From NCBI GenBank assembly GCA_964537955.1, contig CAZICY010000016.1, positions 1 to 41,291 on the forward strand: a stretch of 41,291 bases of DNA, given 5' to 3'. This DNA comes from Mxb001 sp964537955. Its GTDB lineage: Bacteria > Actinomycetota > Actinomycetes > S36-B12. The position numbers and the translations under genes are program-made. Of the stretch, positions 16,274-22,451 are shown one piece after another. A model generated the notes under the pieces. The model made no database searches. It had not been told where the DNA came from and worked only from the letters and a program-made list of their open reading frames with translations. How positions within the stretch are numbered: the stretch's first letter is position 1; every line of letters begins with the position of its first letter.

Positions 16274-18184
16274 CTAGGCCTCCGCGTGTTCGACGACGAT
16301 GACGTCGCTCTGGTCGCCCCCGGGGAGCCGGTCGGCCCCGGAGTACATGTCGTCGATGAGTGGCGCGAAGGTCGTGGTGAGGGCGGAGCGCTTGACCTTC
16401 TGCGTGGCGGTGAGCTCTCCGTCCTCGTGGTCGAGTGCCTTGGTGAGCATCCGGAACTTGCGGATGTTCTCGACACGGGCGGTCGCCTCATTGACCTTCG
16501 CGATGATGCCCTGCACCAGCTTGAGGACCTCTTCCCTCTCGGAGAGATCGCGATAGGTGGTGTAGGGGATGCGCTTGGCGCGCGCCCAGTGGCCCACGGT
16601 GTCCTCTTCGATGCCGATGAGCGCCGTGAGGTAGGGGCGCTGATCGCCGATGACGATCGCCTCCCGGATGAAGGGCGACGCCTTCAGGGCATTCTCGAGC
16701 TCCGAGGGCGAGATGTTCTTGCCGCCGGCCGTGATGATGATGTCCTTGATGCGGTCGACGATCTTCAGGTGCGTGCCCTCGACCCACTCCCCGACGTCGC
16801 CGGTGTGCAGCCAGCCCTCGGCGTCGATGGTCTCGGCCGTGGCCTCCGGCCTGCCCCAGTAGCCCGCGAAGGTGCCCGGGTGCCGGGTGAGGATCTCGCC
16901 GGTGCCCTCGGCGAGGACCACCTCCACGCCGGGGTGCGGCTCGCCCACGGTGCCGAGCTTGATCCGGCCCCGGCGATTGCTCGTGGCGACGGCGCTGTTC
17001 TCGGTCATGCCGTAGAGCTCGTTGATGACGACGCCCATGGTGAAGAAGAAGAAGAGCACGTCGGGCGAGATCGGGGCCGCCGCCGATGCTGCCGCCCGGA
17101 CTCGGCGCAGGCCGAGTCGCTCGCGCAGTGCCCGGTAGAGGAAGACGTAGCCGATGCCGTAGCGAATCCTGCTCCACAGGGTGTGCTTGCCGCCGTTTGC
17201 CAGCATCGTCTTGGCGATGCCGTTGCCGACCTTCATCCACACCGCGTAGTTGAGCTTCTTGATCCGCGACGCCGCGGCCATGCGGACCTCGACGGCGGCC
17301 TTGAGCTTCTCCCAGATGCGCGGCACGGCGAAGAAGAGCGTGGGCTGCACCTCTCGGATGTTGACGGTCACGGTGTCGATGGACTCCGCGAAGTGGACGA
17401 CAGCCCCCGAAACGGCATTGGTCCAGGTCGTCACCGCGCGCTCGGCCACGTGGCAGAGCGGGAGGTAGGACAAGATGACGTCGCTCGGATTGGGTGGCGG
17501 GTCGTAGAGTCCACCGCCGTCGACGATGACGTTGCTCGCGAACTCCACGTTGGCGTTGGAGAGCATGGCGCCCTTGGGCGGCCCAGTGGTGCCCGAGGTG
17601 TAGACGAGCGTGACGATGTCGCCAGGCTCGGCCTGCCCGGCCACGCGGTCGAGCGCGCGGGGATCGGCTTCGCGATGGGCGTGACCCCGGGCCAGGAACT
17701 CCTCCCAGCTCATGAGCTTGGGGTTCTCGATCGTCGCGACGCCGCGCGGATCGATGTAGACGATGTGCTCGAGGGCGGGGCACTGGGCCTCGATGAGGAG
17801 CGCCTTGTCCACCTGCTCCTGGTCCTCGGCGATGAGGATGCGCGCCCCGGAGTCCGCCAGCAGGTAGGCCACCTCGGGTGCCGGGTTGGTGGGGTAGAGC
17901 CCCACGGTGATCCCGCGCACGGAGTTGGTGCCCAGGTCGCCGAAGAGCCACTCGGGCCTGTTTTCGGCGTGGATCGCCACGCGGTCGCCCGGCTCGATCC
18001 CCAGGGAGAGCAGGGCGTGGCCGACGAGACTCACCTGGTCGGCGTACTCGGCCCAGGTGATGTCGCGCCAGATGCCCAGGCGCTTGACGCGCATCGCGAC
18101 GCCGTCAGGCGCGGTGCGGGCGCGCTGCTGCACGGCTCCCACGAGCGTCCACGTGCCCGTGATGGGCTCGGCCACCGCGGTCAT
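16274..18184 (-). CDS. AMP-forming long-chain-type acyl-CoA ligase inside the Liv-type operon
   Basis: 636 aa, ANL-superfamily ligase. Adenylation motifs: LVYTSGTTGPPKGAML (A3, about residue 200), YGMTENSAV (A5), GWLHTGDVGEW (A7) and DRIKDIIITAGGKNISPSELE (A8). The C-terminal lysine is likely in TATQKVKRSAL. The long lid/linker insertion and N-terminal AVQQRARTAPDGVAMR resemble FACS-like long-chain fatty-acid-CoA ligases. It should couple a carboxylic acid to CoA with ATP to AMP+PPi. It is embedded between LivG (ATGA overlap) and LivH (3-nt gap), so it is very likely made together with the importer and may activate the imported acid. The substrate (fatty, aromatic or branched acid) is not readable. 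Confidence 0.88.
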   Translation of the reverse strand: MTAVAEPITGTWTLVGAVQQRARTAPDGVAMRVKRLGIWRDITWAEYADQVSLVGHALLSLGIEPGDRVAIHAENRPEWLFGDLGTNSVRGITVGLYPTNPAPEVAYLLADSGARILIAEDQEQVDKALLIEAQCPALEHIVYIDPRGVATIENPKLMSWEEFLARGHAHREADPRALDRVAGQAEPGDIVTLVYTSGTTGPPKGAMLSNANVEFASNVIVDGGGLYDPPPNPSDVILSYLPLCHVAERAVTTWTNAVSGAVVHFAESIDTVTVNIREVQPTLFFAVPRIWEKLKAAVEVRMAAASRIKKLNYAVWMKVGNGIAKTMLANGGKHTLWSRIRYGIGYVFLYRALRERLGLRRVRAAASAAAPISPDVLFFFFTMGVVINELYGMTENSAVATSNRRGRIKLGTVGEPHPGVEVVLAEGTGEILTRHPGTFAGYWGRPEATAETIDAEGWLHTGDVGEWVEGTHLKIVDRIKDIIITAGGKNISPSELENALKASPFIREAIVIGDQRPYLTALIGIEEDTVGHWARAKRIPYTTYRDLSEREEVLKLVQGIIAKVNEATARVENIRKFRMLTKALDHEDGELTATQKVKRSALTTTFAPLIDDMYSGADRLPGGDQSDVIVVEHAEA

Positions 18185-18987
18185 CGGGTCTCCTTCCCTG
18201 CGTCGGTGAGCTCCTCGCCGAGGTAGGCGCGGATCACGTTGGGGTCTGCCTGCACCTCGGCGGGGCTGCCGAGGGCGATGCGCTCGCCGAAGTCGAGGAC
18301 GAGCACTCGATCGGCGAGGTCCATCACCAGGCCCATGTCGTGCTCGACCAGGATCATCGTGACTCCCAGCTCGGCCCGGACGTCGAGGATGAAGCGGGCC
18401 ATGTCCTCTGTCTCCTCGACATTCATGCCCGCGACGGGCTCGTCCAGCAGGAGCAGGGTGGGATCCATCGCCAGCGCGCGCCCGAGCTCCACGCGCTTCT
18501 TCACGCCGTAGGGGAGCATGCCGACCGGGAAGCTGCGGTGGCTCTCGATGTCGAGGAACTCGATGAGCCGCTCGACGACCTCGCGGTTGGCGACCTCCTG
18601 GCGCTTGGCCTTCCGGCTGAAGAGGAATGCCGAGGCGATGGAGTAGTTCATGTGGAGTGCCCGGCCGAGCATGAGGTTGTCCAGCACGGTGAGGTTGTCG
18701 AAGAGCTCGATGTTCTGGAACATGCGGGCGACGCCGAGCCGGGCGATGTCCTCGGGGGGCTGTCCCACGAGATTCTCGCCCCGGAACTCGATGGATCCCT
18801 GCTGCGGGTGGTAGACGCCGGAGATGCAGTTGAAGATCGACGTCTTGCCCGCGCCATTGGGGCCGATGATGGCGAAGAGCTCCCCGGTGCGTACGTCGAA
18901 GCTCACGTCGCGGATCGCCTGCGTGCCACCGAAGGACAGGGAGAGCCCCTGGGCACTGAGGAGGACGTCCGTGCTCAACTCAACCAC
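18181..18987 (-). CDS. livG: ABC importer ATPase LivG
   Basis: 268 aa. Walker A GPNGAGKTSIFNCISG, LFDNLTVLDNLMLGR with the LivG-specific insertion (FLFSRKAKRQEVANREVVERLIEFLDI), signature region LPYGVKKRVELGRAL, Walker B LLLLDEPVAGMN, and H-loop LVEHDMGLVMDLADRV. The signature is LPYGVKKR rather than LSYGxQRR. The start is ambiguous: GTG 18987 overlaps livF by 13 nt, whereas TTG 18978 overlaps its stop as TTGA with GGTGG 5 nt upstream and may be the true start. The stop overlaps the ligase start (ATGA). Confidence 0.9.
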   Translation of the reverse strand: MVELSTDVLLSAQGLSLSFGGTQAIRDVSFDVRTGELFAIIGPNGAGKTSIFNCISGVYHPQQGSIEFRGENLVGQPPEDIARLGVARMFQNIELFDNLTVLDNLMLGRALHMNYSIASAFLFSRKAKRQEVANREVVERLIEFLDIESHRSFPVGMLPYGVKKRVELGRALAMDPTLLLLDEPVAGMNVEETEDMARFILDVRAELGVTMILVEHDMGLVMDLADRVLVLDFGERIALGSPAEVQADPNVIRAYLGEELTDAGKETR

Positions 18988-19760
18988 CGCTTCCGTCGCC
19001 GGTACTGCTTCACGTCGCGCAGGGATCCGCGCTCGTCGCCACGAAGGCCCAGGTAGAACTCACGGATGTCGTCGTCCTCGCGGAGCTGCTCGGCCGGCTT
19101 GTCCATGACCACGCGACCCGTCTCGAGGACATAGCCGTGATCGGCGATCGACAGCGCCATCGAGGCGTTCTGCTCGACGAGTAGGACCGAGGTGCCCGAC
19201 TCCTTGATCTGCACGATGAGGTCGCGCAGTTGCTGGACGATCTTGGGCGCCACGCCGAGGGAGGGCTCGTCGAGGAGCAGATACCGCGGGCGCGACATGA
19301 GCGCGCGCCCGATGGCGAGCATCTGCTGCTCGCCTCCGGAGAGGTAGCCAGCGGTCTGCTTGCGGCGTTCGGCGAGGACGGGGAACATGCTGTAGGCGCG
19401 CTCGAGGCCCTCGGCGATGTCCGCACGCGAGGCTGTGTGACCACCCGCCTTGAGGTTTTCCTCGACCGTGAACTCCCGAAAGATCCGGCGGCCCTCCATC
19501 ACCTGCCCGATGCCGGCCTCGACGATCTTCGGGGCGGGCAGACCTGCCAGCTCCTGGCCGTCCAGGCTGACCCGGCCCTTGGAGATGCGGCCGCGGTGGA
19601 CATCCAGCAGGCCGGTCATGGCCCGGATCACGGTGGTCTTCCCGGCCCCGTTGGGGCCGAGGAGGGCGACAATGCTCCCCTCGGGGACCTGGAGGCTGAC
19701 CCCCTTGAGCACGAGGATCACGTCCTCATAGACGACCTCGAGGTTCTCGACAGCGAGCAC
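18975..19760 (-). CDS. livF: ABC importer ATPase LivF with C-terminal RRRKRWL tail
   Basis: 261 aa, about 25 residues longer than E. coli LivF. Walker A GPNGAGKTTVIRAMTG, LivF-type Q-loop region GIGQVMEGRRIFREFTVEENL, signature LSGGEQQMLAIGRAL, Walker B YLLLDEPSLG, H-loop replaced by LLVEQNASMAL as usual in LivF. The extra tail (SLRDVKQYRRRKRWLS) is basic; from memory, similar tails occur in LivF proteins of operons that carry an acyl-CoA ligase. GTG 19760 is preceded by a GGAGGAG Shine-Dalgarno. First gene of the five-gene minus-strand operon and divergent from the binding-protein gene. Confidence 0.9.
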   Translation of the reverse strand: MLAVENLEVVYEDVILVLKGVSLQVPEGSIVALLGPNGAGKTTVIRAMTGLLDVHRGRISKGRVSLDGQELAGLPAPKIVEAGIGQVMEGRRIFREFTVEENLKAGGHTASRADIAEGLERAYSMFPVLAERRKQTAGYLSGGEQQMLAIGRALMSRPRYLLLDEPSLGVAPKIVQQLRDLIVQIKESGTSVLLVEQNASMALSIADHGYVLETGRVVMDKPAEQLREDDDIREFYLGLRGDERGSLRDVKQYRRRKRWLS

Positions 19761-19952
19761 CGGGGGCCTCTCCTCCCTTGGCGGCAGGGGACCGCCCTAG
19801 TGGCTAGCCATCTTGCCAAGGAAATGGGTGCCCGCGAGGCGAAGTTGCCTGGCGGAGGGAGGGTTTCTTTGACAGAGTGTGCGTCCAGGAGCGTCCCGCA
19901 GAGCCGTTGCAGGCGAGCGCGGGCGCGAACCGGACAGTCCGAGGAGGATGCA
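19761..19952. promoter_or_regulatory. Divergent control region between the Liv-type operon and its binding protein
   Basis: 192 bp, the longest intergenic region in the window. It contains a perfect 10-bp palindrome TGGCTAGCCA (19801-19810), an adjacent CTTG-N-CAAG inverted repeat, a plus-strand TTGACA (19869-19874) without an obvious -10 at 17-18 bp, and the GAGGAGG Shine-Dalgarno of the binding-protein gene (19941-19947). Candidate operator(s) for shared control; no regulator gene is adjacent. Confidence 0.4.
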
Positions 19953-21305
19953 GTGGTGTCGAGGCGCATGGCGAAGGTGCTCGCGGGAGCCGGGGCGGCC
20001 GCCCTGGTGCTCGTGGGGTGCAGCAGCGGGGGAGGCGATGCCACTCCCACCCAGGCAGCGTCGTCCGAGGGGGGCACCTCGCCCCGTGAGGGCATCGTCT
20101 TCGATGTCGGCGTCACCGAGGAGCCCTGCCCGGAGGCGATCAACCCGGGGAACGGCTGCATCTACCTCGGCGTCCTGTCCGACCTGACCGAGGGCCCGTT
20201 CGCGCCGCTCGCGACCCAGGTCGTGACCGGCCAGCAGGACTTCTGGACCTACGTCAACGAGCAGGGTGGTATCTCCGGCTTCGACGTCAACATGGCAGCG
20301 AACACGCGCGACAACAAGTACGACCCGGCGGTGCACAGCCAGGAGTACCGCGCAATCGAGCCCAACATCCTTGCGCTCGCCCAGACGCTCGGCACGCCGC
20401 AGACACAGGCGATCCTCGGCGACATGGAGGCGGACAACGTCATCGGCGTTCCCGCCTCCTGGTGGTCGGGTTGGCAGTTCCCCGAGACCGATGGCGGCGT
20501 CATCCTGGAGTCGGGCTCGTCCTACTGCATCGCTGCCATGGGTGGCCTCGACTGGTGGGTCGAGAACAAGACACCCATCGCCAAGCTCGTTGCCGTCGGA
20601 TACCCGGGTGACTACGGCGGCGACTACGCCGCGGGCGCCGAGAAGTGGGCTGCCGCCAACGGAGTCGAGTTCGCGGGCTTCGTCGAGACCGCTCCCAACG
20701 CGACTGCGGGCAACCAGGACGCAGCAGTGTCGGCGATCGTCGAGTCGGGCGCCGACGTCGTCGCCATCGGCGTCGGGCCGGCGGAGGCCGCCGAGATCAT
20801 CGGCAAGGCCGTGGCCGGTGGCTTCGAGGGGCAGTTCCTCGGCGCAGCGCCGACCTGGAACCCGCTGCTCCTGCAGACGGCTGCCGCCCCGGCGCTCCTC
20901 GCGGCCTACACCAACGTCGGCACCACGGGCTCCTTCGGGACGCCGTCGGTGGCGATGGACGCGATGCAGGCCCAGCTGGGCGACGGGATCCTGCCGTCGA
21001 ACGACGGCTACACCTACGGCTGGGTGTGGCAGTACCCGCTCAAGGCAGCGCTCGAGAAGGCGGCGGCCAACGGTGACCTCACCCGTGAGGGCCTCGTGGC
21101 CGCGGTGCAGGGCGGTGTCGAGGTCGACTACGAGGGTGCTCTGCCGAACTCCCTCGTCGGCGGACCGCCGGCGGACGTGGATCGGTCGGTGTCGATCAAC
21201 ATCCCGTCCGAGGAAGCTGCTCTCGGCATCGAGACGCTGCTCATGGGCTACGTCGGCAAGACCGCAGCGGCGTACGACTACAGCGCTCCTTGCTCAGGCG
21301 CCTGA
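19953..21305 (+). CDS. Liv-type solute-binding lipoprotein
   Basis: 450 aa. Lipoprotein signal ending LVLVGCSSGG (Cys at about residue 22), then a low-complexity Thr/Ser/Gly linker. The type I periplasmic-binding-protein body follows: IYLGVLSDLTEGPFAPLA at the N-lobe ligand edge, long substitutions IGVPASWWSGWQF in place of the usual 'ISPSAT', AAGAEKWAAANGVEF, and ADVVAIGVGPAEAAEIIGKAVAGGF. It should deliver ligand to LivHMGF encoded divergently. Tryptophan-rich edges suggest a ligand other than a small aliphatic amino acid (inference). GTG 19953 is chosen for GAGGAGG 5 nt upstream; an ATG at 19968 is the alternative. Followed by a strong terminator. Confidence 0.85.
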   Translation: MVSRRMAKVLAGAGAAALVLVGCSSGGGDATPTQAASSEGGTSPREGIVFDVGVTEEPCPEAINPGNGCIYLGVLSDLTEGPFAPLATQVVTGQQDFWTYVNEQGGISGFDVNMAANTRDNKYDPAVHSQEYRAIEPNILALAQTLGTPQTQAILGDMEADNVIGVPASWWSGWQFPETDGGVILESGSSYCIAAMGGLDWWVENKTPIAKLVAVGYPGDYGGDYAAGAEKWAAANGVEFAGFVETAPNATAGNQDAAVSAIVESGADVVAIGVGPAEAAEIIGKAVAGGFEGQFLGAAPTWNPLLLQTAAAPALLAAYTNVGTTGSFGTPSVAMDAMQAQLGDGILPSNDGYTYGWVWQYPLKAALEKAAANGDLTREGLVAAVQGGVEVDYEGALPNSLVGGPPADVDRSVSINIPSEEAALGIETLLMGYVGKTAAAYDYSAPCSGA

Positions 21306-21315
21306 TCGATTCGCT

Positions 21316-21361
21316 TCATGACGAGGGGGCGGGCCCGGATGGGCCCGCCCCCTCGTCATGA
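21316..21361 (+). terminator. 21-bp perfect-stem terminator after the binding-protein gene
   Basis: Inverted repeat with perfectly paired arms 21316-21336 and 21341-21361 and a 4-nt loop (GGAT), 10 nt past the stop codon. Very G+C-rich core with no U-tract, as common in Actinobacteria. Confidence 0.8.
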
Positions 21362-21417
21362 GTCCTTGGGCTGCTTCGCCAGGGAGGTCGCCGAGGCGCC
21401 TGATGTGCGCGCCGGCG

Positions 21418-21423
21418 TAGTCT
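21418..21423 (+). promoter_or_regulatory. Leaderless -10 box for the DsbA-like gene
   Basis: TAGTCT, 6 nt (cggaac), then GTG 21430. Confidence 0.6.
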
Positions 21424-21429
21424 CGGAAC

Positions 21430-22326
21430 GTGTCGATCAATCACGGCCTGGCGTCCGAGTCGAGCGAGCAGCCTTCACGGGGCGTGGCGCGATTGCGCCG
21501 GCAGGTCGGGATCCTTCGCGCGCTCGCATTGGTGAGCCTGGTGCTGGTCGTCCTCCTCGGCGTCTGGTCCGTCGTCGGCATCGTCTACCTGACGTCATCG
21601 GTGTCGTCACTGGAGGCCAAGGTCGATTCCCTATCGGCCCAGCTGAGGGAGAGCCGAACCCCAGCCGGCGGCGCCGCGAGCGACCCGTCTGTGCCGGGCG
21701 GGTCAGCAGCCACGCCGGCGCCCTCGGCACCCGCTGCCGCGCAGACAGGCGACCTCGACGCCCCCGACGGGGCCGACAAAGCGGGGGCGATCGTGGTGGG
21801 CGATCCCGAAGCGGCGAAGGTCGTCGAGGTGTACGTCGACTACCAGTGCCCGTATTGCCAGCGGTGGGAGATCGAGATCGGCGCCGCGCTGATGGAGCGA
21901 GCCCTCCAGCCGGGGTCTGGCCTGGTGGTGCGCCAGTACAACATGGCCTTCCTCGGTGAGGCCAACAGGAGCCTTGATCCGCCAGGTGCATCCGCGCGGG
22001 CGGCGAGCGCGGCCGCGTGTGTCCTCGATGGCGCGGGTGCGCAGGCCTTCGTGGACTTCAACACGGCGATCTTCGCCGCACCGGGAGGAACCGATGCGGC
22101 GACCCGCTTCGACGCGGCATCGCTCGCCGCTCTCGCTGGCGGACTGGGCGCCAGTGACGAGACGCTCGCGTGCATCGAGGAGGGGCGCTTCATCCCCTTC
22201 GTGTCCGCGACAACGCAGGCAGCCTTCGCGCGCGGCGTGACGGGGACGCCGACCGTCCTGGTCAACGGCAAGCCACTGCAGGACTCCTTCGCGGATCCCC
22301 AACTCCGCGCGCTGCTCACGATGTGA
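21430..22326 (+). CDS. Membrane-anchored DsbA/thioredoxin-like thiol oxidoreductase
   Basis: 298 aa. Cytoplasmic N-terminus of about 30 residues, one TM helix (about 33-56), a short coiled coil (SSLEAKVDSLSAQLRES), and an Ala/Pro-rich linker to about residue 105. The extracytoplasmic thioredoxin-fold domain has VYVDYQCPYCQRW with redox pair Cys140/Cys143 and cis-Pro region VTGTPTVLVNG. This is the DsbA_Thioredoxin_4 arrangement common in Actinobacteria, likely oxidising or isomerising disulfides of exported proteins. Two further cysteines (AACVLDG and LACIEEG) could form a structural disulfide. GTG start set by the TAGTCT leaderless box. Confidence 0.85.
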   Translation: MSINHGLASESSEQPSRGVARLRRQVGILRALALVSLVLVVLLGVWSVVGIVYLTSSVSSLEAKVDSLSAQLRESRTPAGGAASDPSVPGGSAATPAPSAPAAAQTGDLDAPDGADKAGAIVVGDPEAAKVVEVYVDYQCPYCQRWEIEIGAALMERALQPGSGLVVRQYNMAFLGEANRSLDPPGASARAASAAACVLDGAGAQAFVDFNTAIFAAPGGTDAATRFDAASLAALAGGLGASDETLACIEEGRFIPFVSATTQAAFARGVTGTPTVLVNGKPLQDSFADPQLRALLTM

Positions 22327-22383
22327 CCGGAATCAGGATCGCAGCCTGACCGTTGCCCGACACCACAAGCGTCATCGCGGTGC

Positions 22384-22391
22384 TGTAGTGA
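22384..22391 (+). promoter_or_regulatory. Putative -10 region for the leader peptide and P-type ATPase
   Basis: TGTAGTGA. Reading TGTAGT gives a 6-nt spacer (gagggc) to ATG 22396; reading TAGTGA gives 4 nt. Either places the transcript start at or close to the small ORF's ATG. Confidence 0.4.
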
Positions 22392-22395
22392 GGGC

Positions 22396-22449
22396 ATGAA
22401 GCGACTCCTCGCCCGCTGCGACGTCGCGGCCTGCCGGGGGTCCGCCTGA
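22396..22449 (+). CDS. Putative 17-aa leader peptide MKRLLARCDVAACRGSA
   Basis: A 17-codon frame begins 6 nt after a -10-like box and stops 2 nt before the ATG of the P-type ATPase. It has two cysteines (C-x4-C). The first half (M-K-R-L-L-A-R-C) resembles the start of the 'M..RLLxRRH(V/I)DL' leader peptides that precede sulfur and metabolism genes in Actinobacteria, though it lacks the terminal Leu-Cys. The ATPase ATG has only a weak G-rich Shine-Dalgarno, so coupling through this peptide is plausible. It is too short for codon statistics. Confidence 0.45.
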   Translation: MKRLLARCDVAACRGSA

Positions 22450-22451
22450 CC

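Noticed and set aside
15356..18226. A 956-codon open frame on the plus strand across the Liv-type operon.
   Set aside because: It is antisense to livH and the acyl-CoA ligase, which have full conserved motifs. Its translation is rich in Arg/His/Asp/Gly with no domain, as expected from the opposite strand of GC-rich genes.
19869..19897. TTGACA as the -35 of a sigma70-type promoter for the binding-protein gene.
   Set aside because: No recognisable -10 hexamer lies 16-19 bp downstream; kept only as part of the control region.
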